A stretch of 64,000 bases of DNA from an uncultured Clostridia bacterium (GTDB taxonomy: Bacteria > Bacillota > Clostridia > Christensenellales > UBA1242): assembly GCA_947624415.1 (NCBI GenBank), contig CANQKH010000001.1:97604-161603 (forward strand), read 5' to 3'. Each line of letters opens with the position of its first letter. Within the stretch, counting starts at the first letter, position 1. The position numbers were made by a program, and so were the translations under genes. Under the pieces are notes generated by a model, which saw only the letters and a list, made by a program, of their open reading frames with translations, ran no database searches and had not been told where the DNA came from. Shown piece after piece: positions 54,083 through 62,821 of this stretch.

Positions 54083-54139
54083 CTCGTAATAATTTTATTG
54101 ACAAAATAGCAAAAAATAAACATAAACGACCTATAGATA

Positions 54140-54168
54140 TTGACATTTAATGTTTTTTATTGTAAAAT
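54140..54168 (+). promoter_or_regulatory. Promoter of rplI
   Basis: TTGACA (54140), 17 bases ending in TG, TAAAAT (54163), then AAGGAG and ATG 54187. Confidence 0.65.
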
Positions 54169-54186
54169 AATATAGAAGGAGATTAG

Positions 54187-54627
54187 ATGAAAGTATTATT
54201 ATTGACAGATGTTCGCGGAACGGGCAGAAAGGGAGAGATAAAAGAAGTTGCCGATGGCTATGCAAACAATTTTCTCATAAAAACTGGAAAAGCACGAAAG
54301 GCGGACAATGAGGCGATAAGTGAAAATAAAAACAAAAAGGAAGCCAATGATTATCATAAAGAGATGGAAAAACAGGCAGCACAAGAATTAGCAAAAAAGT
54401 TGGCAAATAAAACAGTAACATTAAAAATAAAATGTGGTGAGAAGGGCAAAACATTTGGTTCAGTTTCATCAAAGGAAGTTGCTGATGCTCTTGCACAAGA
54501 AGGTTATGACATAGATAAACGAAAAATTGAATTAACCCCACAAAAAAATGTTGGAGTTGTTATCGTTAATATAAAACTTCATCCCGAAGTTTCTGTAAAA
54601 ATAAAAGTAAATATAATACCTGCATAA
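54187..54627 (+). CDS. rplI: 50S ribosomal protein L9
   Basis: 146 residues. [36 protein letters not shown] is the L9 N-terminal domain that binds 23S rRNA; the long connecting helix and the C-terminal domain ([20 protein letters not shown]) follow. The length is normal. In most Firmicutes rplI sits with dnaB or the rpsF-ssb-rpsR group. Here it has its own promoter and precedes an AAA ATPase gene by 12 bases, so the two form an operon. Confidence 0.95.
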   Translation: MKVLLLTDVRGTGRKGEIKEVADGYANNFLIKTGKARKADNEAISENKNKKEANDYHKEMEKQAAQELAKKLANKTVTLKIKCGEKGKTFGSVSSKEVADALAQEGYDIDKRKIELTPQKNVGVVIVNIKLHPEVSVKIKVNIIPA

Positions 54628-54639
54628 AAGGAGAAAATT

Positions 54640-55683
54640 ATGGCTAAATATGTATCAAAACCCTTAAAGGTTGACACAAGTGATATGTCAGTTGAAGATC
54701 AATTAAAATTTTATATTAAAGCAGGCAAATCTGTTATGTTGCACGGGCCAAGCGGCGTTGGTAAAAGTAGACGTGTTCAAGAAATAGACCCATATTGTGT
54801 TTTAATCCAACTCCGTGATGGAATTTTGCCTGAAGAAGTAATAGGCAAAACGTTTTTCGATGGAGAAGATGTTCATTGGATTGAACCTATTTGGTATTCA
54901 AAAATGAAGAAAATTTGTGCGGCTGAACCTAATAAAAATCATGTTTTATTTATTGATGAGTTGACAAATGTTAAGCCTCAAGAACAGAGCCTTGTATACG
55001 ATATAGTTATGGAACATTCTATATTTGGAAATCAAGGCAAACTTCCAGAGAATTGTGTAATTATTGCGGCAGGCAATTCACCTGAAGAATCTGAAGCCGC
55101 CTATACTATGCCAGAGCCATTGTTTAGAAGATTTTCAGGGCATATAACTCTTGAGCCAAATGTTCGTAGTTTTTGTGAATGGGGAAGCGAGATGCAGAAT
55201 GGCAGGCCTAAAGTTCATCCTCTTGTAAGAGCATTTGTAAGTGAGTTTGCAGAAGATGTATTTTATTCAAAATATGACAATGAAGGGGTAAATGAATATG
55301 CTCTTGACCCTCGTGGTTGGGAACAAGTTTCAAATATAATTTACAATAATGATGAGGTTCTTCAATTTGAATTGCTTGCAAACAAAATGGGGCAAGAAAA
55401 TGCCAAGTCATTTATGAATTTTGCAAGAAGGATGTTCATTACTCCAGAAGATATTGTGCGAGGGTGTTATTCGCAGTCAGATATTCCTTACAACAAAGAT
55501 TCCCAACACGCTCTTGTTTGCACTTTACGAAATGTTTCTCCTGACGACAGAGAGGCGGCTGAAAATTTTGTATCAAAAAATTTTGGTGTAGTTGAAAAAG
55601 AGATACTAGAGTCTCTTTGGAGAGAGGATGACCAAAAATCAAAAAATAGAACTTTTGCTGAAGATAAAATACTTGAAGATTAA
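54640..55683 (+). CDS. AAA+ ATPase, MoxR-like
   Basis: 347 residues behind AAGGAG. Walker A is MLHGPSGVGKSRR (near 36), Walker B HVLFIDELTNV (near 105), and sensor 1 is CVIIAAGNSPEE. The polypeptide then has PEPLFRRFSGHITLEPN with the arginine finger, followed by a helical lid. MoxR-type ATPases act as chaperones with von Willebrand-A partner proteins; no such partner is beside it here. It is co-transcribed with rplI, and a terminator follows. Confidence 0.85.
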   Translation: MAKYVSKPLKVDTSDMSVEDQLKFYIKAGKSVMLHGPSGVGKSRRVQEIDPYCVLIQLRDGILPEEVIGKTFFDGEDVHWIEPIWYSKMKKICAAEPNKNHVLFIDELTNVKPQEQSLVYDIVMEHSIFGNQGKLPENCVIIAAGNSPEESEAAYTMPEPLFRRFSGHITLEPNVRSFCEWGSEMQNGRPKVHPLVRAFVSEFAEDVFYSKYDNEGVNEYALDPRGWEQVSNIIYNNDEVLQFELLANKMGQENAKSFMNFARRMFITPEDIVRGCYSQSDIPYNKDSQHALVCTLRNVSPDDREAAENFVSKNFGVVEKEILESLWREDDQKSKNRTFAEDKILED

Positions 55684-55686
55684 AAT

Positions 55687-55732
55687 AAAACACTTCATTT
55701 TGGGGTTAAATCCATTTTGGGGTGTTTTTTTG
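55687..55732 (+). terminator. Rho-independent terminator of the rplI operon
   Basis: AAAACACTTCA pairs with TGGGGTGTTTT (two G-T pairs) over a 20-base loop, then TTTTTTT. Confidence 0.8.
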
Positions 55733-55857
55733 TAAAGTAATTTCATCGACATATAAAGTATAATTTTTTTATTAATTTAAGATAATTAATTTTGTTGCCC
55801 TTTTTATTTGTTTAGAAAAGGGGGCTTGTGATATACTATTTTATGGAGGAATGTTTT

Positions 55858-58095
55858 ATGGAAGAGTGTTGGCAAGGTTTTAAAGGCGAAAAATGGAAAG
55901 AAGAAATAAACGTATCTAATTTTATCGACTGTAACTATAAAGAATATATAGGCGATGACACCTTTTTGGTGGGGAAAAGTGAAAAAACGGCAAAAGTGTG
56001 GAAAAAGTGTGAAAATTTATTGAAAAAAGAAAGAAAAGTTCACCTTTTAGACGTTGACCTTGAACATTTATCGGGCATCAACAATTTTCCTGCCGGTTAT
56101 ATCGACAAGGAAAATGAGGTTATTTTTGGACTGCAAACTGACAAGCCTTTAAAGAGAATTGTAAATCCTTTTGGTGGAATAAGAATGGTTGATAATGCCC
56201 TTAAAGCATACAATAAAAAACTTGACGATAAAACTGAAAACTTTTTTAAAAGTATGATGCGTAAGACTCACAATGATGGTGTTTTTGACTGCTATACACC
56301 TGAAATTAGAAGAGCAAGGAGTGCAGGGCTTATTACAGGATTGCCAGATGCCTATGGAAGAGGAAGAATTATTGGTGATTACAGGAGAGTTGCTCTTTAT
56401 GGCATTGATAGACTTATAGAGGAAAAGAAGAAGGACCTTTTTGGAAAAAAGATGCTAAAAATTGACAGCGAAGAGGCTATAAGAAGACGCGAAGAGGTAA
56501 GTGAGCAGATTCGGGCACTTGAAAAAATGAAAAGCATGGCAAATGGTTATGGATTTGACATTTCTCGGCCTGCCCAAAATGCTGTTGAGGCTTTTCAATG
56601 GACATATTTTGGTTATCTTGCTGCGGTTAAGGAAAATAATGGTGCGGCAATGAGCCTTGGAAGAACTTCCACATTTTTAGATATTTATATAGAAAGAGAT
56701 ATGCAGCGAGGAATTTTAACTGAAGATGAAGCACAAGAATTGGTTGACCAATTTGTTATCAAATTAAGACTTGTTCGCCATCTTAGGACACCTGACTATG
56801 ATGAGATATTTGGTGGAGACCCTACATGGGTAACCGAGTCAATTGGTGGTATGCGAGATAAAAAACATAGTTTTGTAACAAAAAATTCTTTTAGATTTCT
56901 TCATACTTTAATCAATCTTGAGCCTTCACCTGAGCCAAATTTGACGGTTTTATGGTCGGTGAATCTTCCAGAAAATTTTAAAAGATTTTGTGCAAAGATT
57001 TCAATTTTGACTGACGCCATTCAATATGAAAGCGATGATGTGATGCGTCCAGTTTATGGTCATGATTATGCTATTGCTTGCTGCGTTTCTGCAATGAAAG
57101 TTGGAAAGCAGATGCAATTTTTTGGAGCGAGATGCAATCTTGCGAAAGCACTTTTATATTCTCTTAATAGTGGCAGAGATGAAAAAAGTGGGGTTGAAGT
57201 TGTAGAGGGTGTAAAGCCTTGCAATGATAAAGTGCTAGACTTTGAAAAGGTTAAAGAGGAATATTACAAAGTATTGTCAAAGGTTGCAAAAACCTATGTT
57301 GACGCATTAAACATAATTCACTTCATGCATGATAAATATGCTTACGAAGCAGGGCAAATGGCACTACATGACACATTTATTGAAAGATTTATGGCTTTCG
57401 GTGTTGCTGGGTTGTCAGTTGTTGCCGATTCTCTGTCTGCCATAAAATATGCAAAAGTTATGCCAATAAGAAATGAGGAAGGAATTGCTGTTGACTTTAA
57501 AACTGAAGGTGATTTCCCTAAATATGGCAATGATGATGACAGGGTTGATATGCTTGCTGTTGACGTGGTAAGATATTTTTTGAGCCAGTTGAAAAAACAC
57601 AAGGTTTATAGAGGGGCAAAACATACATTATCTGTTTTAACAATAACGTCAAATGTCATGTATGGGAAAAAGACGGGTGCGACACCTGACGGAAGAAAAG
57701 AGGGCGAAGCATTTGCTCCTGGTGCAAATCCAATGCATGGTCGGGACATAAGAGGGGCACTTGCCAGCCTTAACTCTGTTGCAAAATTACCATATGTTGA
57801 TTGCTGTCAAGATGGTGTGTCAAACACGTTTTCGATTGTGCCAAATTCACTTGGAAAAAATATGGCAAACAGAATAAGCAACTTAGTAAATATGCTTGAT
57901 GGTTACTTCGTTCAGGGAGCACAGCATCTTAATGTAAATGTTTTGGATAGGGAAAAACTCATTGATGCAATGAATAATCCTGAAAAATATCCTACATTAA
58001 CTGTCCGTGTGTCTGGGTATGCCGTGAATTTTAACAGACTTTCTCGCGCACATCAGGAAGAGGTTATTGCAAGGACATTCCACGAAAAAATATAA
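55858..58095 (+). CDS. pflB: Pyruvate formate-lyase (glycyl radical enzyme)
   Basis: 745 residues. I start at ATG 55858 ([13 protein letters not shown]), eight bases after GGAGG; the track's earlier ATA-proximal start lacks a site. It cleaves pyruvate plus CoA to acetyl-CoA and formate without oxygen. The double-cysteine active site [15 protein letters not shown] is near 406 and the glycyl radical loop [11 protein letters not shown] near 720. Length and the CC pair mark true PFL rather than a diol dehydratase or choline lyase relative. The activase gene follows after 123 bases. Confidence 0.96.
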   Translation: MEECWQGFKGEKWKEEINVSNFIDCNYKEYIGDDTFLVGKSEKTAKVWKKCENLLKKERKVHLLDVDLEHLSGINNFPAGYIDKENEVIFGLQTDKPLKRIVNPFGGIRMVDNALKAYNKKLDDKTENFFKSMMRKTHNDGVFDCYTPEIRRARSAGLITGLPDAYGRGRIIGDYRRVALYGIDRLIEEKKKDLFGKKMLKIDSEEAIRRREEVSEQIRALEKMKSMANGYGFDISRPAQNAVEAFQWTYFGYLAAVKENNGAAMSLGRTSTFLDIYIERDMQRGILTEDEAQELVDQFVIKLRLVRHLRTPDYDEIFGGDPTWVTESIGGMRDKKHSFVTKNSFRFLHTLINLEPSPEPNLTVLWSVNLPENFKRFCAKISILTDAIQYESDDVMRPVYGHDYAIACCVSAMKVGKQMQFFGARCNLAKALLYSLNSGRDEKSGVEVVEGVKPCNDKVLDFEKVKEEYYKVLSKVAKTYVDALNIIHFMHDKYAYEAGQMALHDTFIERFMAFGVAGLSVVADSLSAIKYAKVMPIRNEEGIAVDFKTEGDFPKYGNDDDRVDMLAVDVVRYFLSQLKKHKVYRGAKHTLSVLTITSNVMYGKKTGATPDGRKEGEAFAPGANPMHGRDIRGALASLNSVAKLPYVDCCQDGVSNTFSIVPNSLGKNMANRISNLVNMLDGYFVQGAQHLNVNVLDREKLIDAMNNPEKYPTLTVRVSGYAVNFNRLSRAHQEEVIARTFHEKI

Positions 58096-58218
58096 AAATC
58101 TTGTAAAAAATCATCAAAAAAACATAAAAAATCGATAATTATTGAAAAAATAAAAATAAGCGAAGCAAGTTTATTAATTTTGCTTTAAAAATTTTAACAA
58201 AAAGAGGAAATTCTTTTA

Positions 58219-58965
58219 ATGAGTGAAGTAATTGGAAGAATAAGCAGTGAGGAAAGCCTGGGGCTGGTTGATGGTCCAGGAATAAGATACGTTGTGTTTA
58301 TGCAGGGGTGTTATTTAAGGTGTAAATATTGCCATAATCCCGAGACATGGGAAATTAAAGGCGAAAGCAATCCCACCACTCCAAATAGATTAATAAAAAG
58401 AATAGAAAGATATAAGACATATTTTGGCAAATGTGGAGGTGTTACATTTTCTGGTGGCGAGCCACTTCTTCAGCCACAATTTCTTTATCAGTGCCTTAAA
58501 ATTTGCAAAAGAAAAAATATTAATACTGCACTTGATACTTCTGGTGTGGGAATTGACAGTTATGATTACAGAAAAATATTACAGTTATGCGATCTTGTAA
58601 TTTTAGACATAAAAGCAGTTAATGCAGATGACTATAATACACTTACGGGCAAGCCAATCACAAGTTTTGAAAAATTTCTTGCCTTAACCCAAAAGGTTGG
58701 AGTTAAATTGTGGCTTAGACAGGTTATAGTCCCAAATTATAATGACAATGAAAATAACCTTGAAAATTTAAAAAATTACATAAAAAACTTAAAAAATGTT
58801 GAAAAAATCGAACTTTTGCCATATAAAAATTCTGGTGAGCATAAATATAAGACTTTGGGCTTGCCTTATAGATTGCAAGGCGTGCCAGATATGGATGAAA
58901 ATGTATGCAAAGATTTACAGGACAAACTTTTAAATATGTTGGGAAGAAAAAATGAAATGTTATGA
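58219..58965 (+). CDS. pflA: Pyruvate formate-lyase activating enzyme
   Basis: 248 residues. GCYLRCKYCHNPETW holds the CxxxCxxC 4Fe-4S site of a radical SAM glycyl radical activase, followed by VTFSGGEPLLQ and the conserved DTSGVGID and LDIKAVN blocks. It makes the glycyl radical on PflB. The start follows AGAGGAAA. It overlaps the next radical SAM gene by 14 bases. Confidence 0.94.
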   Translation: MSEVIGRISSEESLGLVDGPGIRYVVFMQGCYLRCKYCHNPETWEIKGESNPTTPNRLIKRIERYKTYFGKCGGVTFSGGEPLLQPQFLYQCLKICKRKNINTALDTSGVGIDSYDYRKILQLCDLVILDIKAVNADDYNTLTGKPITSFEKFLALTQKVGVKLWLRQVIVPNYNDNENNLENLKNYIKNLKNVEKIELLPYKNSGEHKYKTLGLPYRLQGVPDMDENVCKDLQDKLLNMLGRKNEML

Positions 58966-59791
58966 TTGCCCAAGGGAATGCGGCGTTGACAGAACAACAG
59001 AAAGAGGATTCTGTGGGGCAAATGATAAAATTGCTATTGCAAAAATTATTAAAAATTTTATGTGGGAAGAACCTTGCATAAGTGGAAGTAAGGGTGCTCT
59101 TGCTATATTTTTTTCTGGATGTAATTTAAGGTGTGATTTTTGCCAAAATTATAAAATTTCGCATGGGTGCAGTGGTGAATTCTATACACCAGAAGAGTTT
59201 AGAAAATTAATAAACAATTTTGATTTAAGCAAATTTTCCTCTATTGATTTAATTACTCCCACACATTATTCATCATTTTTGTGTGAAGCACTTAAAGATT
59301 TTAAAAGTCCAATCCCCATTGTATGGAATTCTTCTGCATATGAAAAAACAGATGTTATTGACAAAATTTCTCAATTTGTTGATGTTTTTTTGCCTGATTT
59401 TAAATATTTTGATAATAATTTATCAAAAAAACTATCATTTGCTGAAAATTATTTTGAAAAGGCGTCAAGTGCGATTTTGCAAATGATAAAAAATAAGCCA
59501 CAAAATATTTTTATTGACGGTGTGCTATCTAAGGGGGTTTTAATAAGACATCTTGTCTTGCCAGGACAGGTTAAGGACAGCATGAAGGTGCTTGATTTTA
59601 TTTCAAAAAATGTTGCAAGACCATTTATAAGTTTAATGGGACAATTTACACCCCTTGGCAAATATTTTTCTAGAAAATTAAAACCTTTAGAATATAAAGT
59701 AGTGTTAAACTATGCTTTGAAATTGGGGCTTGAGAATGGGTATTTTCAAGAACTTGAAAGCGCAAGCAATTCTTTTATACCTAAATTTTAA
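58952..59791 (+). CDS. Second PflA-like radical SAM protein
   Basis: 279 residues; ATG lies in the end of pflA. The N-terminus CYDCPRECGVDRTTERGFCGA is a Cys-rich segment typical of the COG1313 group of putative PFL activases. The radical SAM motif is FSGCNLRCDFCQNYKIS. The rest follows the activase barrel (IPIVWNSSAYEKTDV, then DVFLPDFKYFD). It may activate another glycyl radical protein or back up PflA. The overlap with pflA indicates shared use. No further target gene is in the window. Confidence 0.9.
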   Translation: MKCYDCPRECGVDRTTERGFCGANDKIAIAKIIKNFMWEEPCISGSKGALAIFFSGCNLRCDFCQNYKISHGCSGEFYTPEEFRKLINNFDLSKFSSIDLITPTHYSSFLCEALKDFKSPIPIVWNSSAYEKTDVIDKISQFVDVFLPDFKYFDNNLSKKLSFAENYFEKASSAILQMIKNKPQNIFIDGVLSKGVLIRHLVLPGQVKDSMKVLDFISKNVARPFISLMGQFTPLGKYFSRKLKPLEYKVVLNYALKLGLENGYFQELESASNSFIPKF

Positions 59792-59855
59792 ATTATAACT
59801 TAAAATTGTTTGACTTTTTTTATTAATTGTCTTAAACTATTTTCGAGGAGTGGAA

Positions 59856-60194
59856 ATGGCAAAAAGTAAAACTAAAAAATCTGTTATGGATAATATAGCT
59901 AATTATAGAATTCGAAGAATGATTTTATCAAGACTTTTTGGTATTGGCCTTTGTTTAATGTGTATTGTATGCCTTGTTGCATATTATAAAGAACTTTTTA
60001 ATACTTGGCTATTGATGATATTTTTATCTTTTTGTATGGGAACAATATTCTCATTAAATAGTTTTATTCAAGATATCAAAGTTGGAAATCCTTGGCAAAG
60101 AATAAATGGAATAATAGCTATTATGTTTTATGTTATGGTTGGATTTTTGATTGTTTATGGTTTTATAAGTGGCGAACTTTCATTGCAATTTTAA
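59856..60194 (+). CDS. Small membrane protein (three helices)
   Basis: 112 residues; ATG 59856 is five bases after GAGGAG, so I prefer it over the track's GTG. A basic head (MAKSKTKKSVMDN) is followed by three hydrophobic helices (about 27-45, 50-68, 85-108). No conserved functional residues are recognised. A strong terminator follows. Confidence 0.65.
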   Translation: MAKSKTKKSVMDNIANYRIRRMILSRLFGIGLCLMCIVCLVAYYKELFNTWLLMIFLSFCMGTIFSLNSFIQDIKVGNPWQRINGIIAIMFYVMVGFLIVYGFISGELSLQF

Positions 60195-60217
60195 ATTCGA
60201 TGTTATTCCTTGCGTGC

Positions 60218-60250
60218 AAAAAACTCTTATTTTCTTATAAGAGTTTTTTT
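60218..60250. terminator. Bidirectional terminator
   Basis: AAAAAACTCTTAT pairs with ATAAGAGTTTTTT around TTTCTT. It lies between the small membrane gene and the convergent ddh gene. Confidence 0.85.
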
Positions 60251-60260
60251 AATGCTTTGA

Positions 60261-61184
60261 CTATAATAGGTTTTCAAAATATAATTTATTATCCAAACAT
60301 TTTAGTGGAATTTCAAGCACACTATATGCACCTGAAATAAGTTTGTCTATAGATTTTGAGTATGCATATATAATCTTTGCTGTGAAGAGGGGATTGTTAT
60401 CCATTTTGACAGAAAATTCAAGTGCAGAGTGTTCATCTCCTGAGAATACCAAACCTTTATGATACATTTTCCTCTTCAATGCATCAATTTTACTTTGCGA
60501 GCATACTTCTACAATTACTTTTTGATTTTTAAAATAATTTTCCGTTTGCCTTATATCATTTTCAATATCTGTCAAACTTCTTGTGCCGTCCACACAAATA
60601 TAACAATGTCTCTCATGTAGTTGGTTTGGGTCTATTTTTAAGTTTGAATTGTTTTTTAGTTGACGGACAACATCTTTTCGTGGGATTGTGAATTGAATTG
60701 CATCTTTAATTCCCTGAATATTTCTTAGGGTTTCGCTGTGCCCTTGACTTACTCCTTTTCCCCAAAAAGTGATTGGGTTTCTGTCGAAAATTGCAAAGGA
60801 AAGGGCTCGTAAAAGACTAAAAAGCCCCGGGTCCCAACCACAAGAATATATGGCGACATTACCACTTTCCTTTGCCACGGTTTCCAAGTTTTGCCTATGT
60901 TGCTTAATTTTTGCGTGAGTGTCAAATGTATCTATTATATTAAAATATTTGCACATATAGGGACTTTGCCAGATAAGGTCTTCTTGCGAGCCTCCACACA
61001 TAATCATAACATCAATTTTTGAAGCAAAGGCACTTGCCTTGTCAAAAAGGTAAGTTTTAGTTCCCAGTTCGCTTTTTATATTATTTCTTCGAGAAAAAAT
61101 GCCCACTATCTTTTCGTTATTTTCATAAAGGACTTTTTCGACAGCCCTTCCAAGATTTCCATAGCCACAAATTCCATAATTCAT
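60261..61184 (-). CDS. ddh: meso-diaminopimelate D-dehydrogenase
   Basis: 307 residues from ATG 61184 behind AGGAGGT. The Rossmann start is ICGYGNLGRAVEKVL, and NNIKSELGTKTYLFD, VMIMCGGSQEDL, FNIIDTFDTHAKI and SCGWDPGLFSLLRAL are the conserved blocks of NADPH-dependent Ddh. It makes meso-diaminopimelate directly from tetrahydrodipicolinate, giving a one-step route to the peptidoglycan and lysine precursor. The length is near the usual 320. Alone on its transcript. Confidence 0.92.
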   Translation of the reverse strand: MNYGICGYGNLGRAVEKVLYENNEKIVGIFSRRNNIKSELGTKTYLFDKASAFASKIDVMIMCGGSQEDLIWQSPYMCKYFNIIDTFDTHAKIKQHRQNLETVAKESGNVAIYSCGWDPGLFSLLRALSFAIFDRNPITFWGKGVSQGHSETLRNIQGIKDAIQFTIPRKDVVRQLKNNSNLKIDPNQLHERHCYICVDGTRSLTDIENDIRQTENYFKNQKVIVEVCSQSKIDALKRKMYHKGLVFSGDEHSALEFSVKMDNNPLFTAKIIYAYSKSIDKLISGAYSVLEIPLKCLDNKLYFENLL

Positions 61185-61257
61185 ATTTTTACCTCCTATA
61201 AAACATTATTTTATATGAAAAAATTAATAAAAAGTGAATCTTTACATTTTTTTGAGT

Positions 61258-61287
61258 TTGACAAAAATATGTTTATTGTGGTAATAT
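61258..61287 (+). promoter_or_regulatory. Promoter of the histidine-phosphatase-like gene
   Basis: TTGACA (61258), 18 bases, TAATAT (61282), upstream of GGAGGAG and ATG 61342. Confidence 0.6.
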
Positions 61288-61341
61288 AAGAAAAATTAAA
61301 GAATGCCTTTCACAGGAAATCAAAACAAAATGGAGGAGATT

Positions 61342-61881
61342 ATGATTGAAATTATTTACTTTGTTCATGGGACAACTACTGATAATTCATTAAAATTGTC
61401 AACAGGGTGGCTTGACGGAGAATTAAGTGATAAGGGTATAATGCAGGGGGTTGAACTTGCGCAGAAAATAAAAAATCAACATTTTGATATAGTTTTTTGT
61501 TCAGATTTAATAAGAGCTGTGGAAAGTGCAAAACTAAATTTTTATAATAGGGATATTGAGATAATTAGAGATACAAGGTTAAGAGAATGTAATTATGGGG
61601 ATCTTAATGGCAAGAGTTCATCATTGGTTGACTACTCTCAACATATATATGACAATTTCCCAGAAGGTGAAAGCCTAAAAGATGTCGAAAGTAGAATAAA
61701 GGATTTTGTAAAGTTTTTAAAAGAGAACTTTGAGGGGAAAAAGATTGCTATTGTTGCTCATAGAGCCCCACAACTTGCTTTAGAAGTTGTGTTAAATGGA
61801 AAGACATGGGAAAAGGCAATTGATGAAGATTGGAGAAAAACTAAAAGTTGGAAACCAGGTTGGACGTATATTATAAAATAG
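61342..61881 (+). CDS. Histidine phosphatase superfamily protein
   Basis: 179 residues, started at ATG 61342 behind GGAGGAG rather than at the track's 61303. The first motif is IYFVHGTTTDN: His is kept and the preceding Arg is Val. Then come VFCSDLIRAVESAKL (second Arg), LRECNYGDLNGK, PEGESLKDVESRI and IVAHRAP (second His). It resembles alpha-ribazole phosphatase or fructose-2,6-bisphosphatase-like phosphohydrolases. The Arg loss may weaken or change the activity. It lies upstream of Ku but is not clearly in its operon. Confidence 0.85.
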   Translation: MIEIIYFVHGTTTDNSLKLSTGWLDGELSDKGIMQGVELAQKIKNQHFDIVFCSDLIRAVESAKLNFYNRDIEIIRDTRLRECNYGDLNGKSSSLVDYSQHIYDNFPEGESLKDVESRIKDFVKFLKENFEGKKIAIVAHRAPQLALEVVLNGKTWEKAIDEDWRKTKSWKPGWTYIIK

Positions 61882-62035
61882 AAGGCACAAGAAAATTCTT
61901 GTGTTTTTTAATATCAAGTATTTATATAATTATGTAAGTATAACAATTGTCCTTTATAATAGGTGTAATGGCAGTTATTGTAATAAACAATATAAAAACA
62001 AAGAAATTACACATAATATAGAAAAGGAGATAATT

Positions 62036-62821
62036 ATGGCATATTCATATAAAGGAGCATTGACGTTTGGGCTTGTCTATATTCCAATATTTTTAAGTAA
62101 TGCAATAAAAAATAATGATATTGGGTTTAATATGATTGAGAGAAACACTATGTCGAGAGTCAAGTATAAAAAGACCTGTGTAGATTGCAAAAATAAAGAG
62201 GTGAAAAATGAAGATATTGTAAAGGGATATCAATATGAAAAGGGTAAATATGTAATCTTTACCAATAAGGATTTTGAGAAAATAAAGACACCAAAGGACA
62301 AGAATATTGTAATCGAGCAATTTGTTAATTTAAATGAAGTTGACCCAATATATTTTGACAAGTCATATTATGTAAATCCCATGGGAGCAGACAGGGCATT
62401 TAGTGTTTTATTACAAGCAATGCAAAAGAACAATAAAGCCGGGGTGGCAAAAACGGTGTTAGGGACAAAGGAAACTTTGCTACTAATACGCGCTTATGAA
62501 GGCAGGATGGTGGCAAACACTTTATTTTTCTATGAGGAAGTGTTAAAAATGCCAGAAGTCAAGGAGGCAAAAACATTAAAAAAGGAAGTTGACCTAGCGA
62601 CAACTTTAATTTTACAGATGACAAAACCATTTAAGCCAGAAAAGTTTAAAGATGAATATACGGCGAGAGTTAGAAAGGCTATAAAAGAAAAGATTGCAGG
62701 CAATGAAATAATTTCATCAAACACATTAGAAGAGCCTACAAAAATTATAAACATAATGGAGGCATTACAAAAAAGTTTACAACCAGAACATGAGAAAAAA
62801 CGAAAAAAGGTGGCTAAATAA
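62036..62821 (+). CDS. ku: Ku DNA-end-binding protein
   Basis: 261 residues; ATG 62036 (MAYSYKGALTFGLVYIPI) follows AAGGAG, so the longer track start is rejected. It keeps the bacterial Ku core: KKTCVDCKNKEV, then IVKGYQYEKGKYVIF, LNEVDPIYFDKSYYVNP and LILQMTKPFKPEKFKDEY. The ring-shaped homodimer binds broken DNA ends and recruits LigD for non-homologous end joining. LigD follows with no gap. Confidence 0.95.
   Translation: MAYSYKGALTFGLVYIPIFLSNAIKNNDIGFNMIERNTMSRVKYKKTCVDCKNKEVKNEDIVKGYQYEKGKYVIFTNKDFEKIKTPKDKNIVIEQFVNLNEVDPIYFDKSYYVNPMGADRAFSVLLQAMQKNNKAGVAKTVLGTKETLLLIRAYEGRMVANTLFFYEEVLKMPEVKEAKTLKKEVDLATTLILQMTKPFKPEKFKDEYTARVRKAIKEKIAGNEIISSNTLEEPTKIINIMEALQKSLQPEHEKKRKKVAK

Noticed and set aside
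60092-60340. Plus-strand ORF of 82 aa overlapping the small membrane protein gene
   Set aside because: It runs through a strong terminator stem and into the convergent ddh gene, and has no ribosome site.
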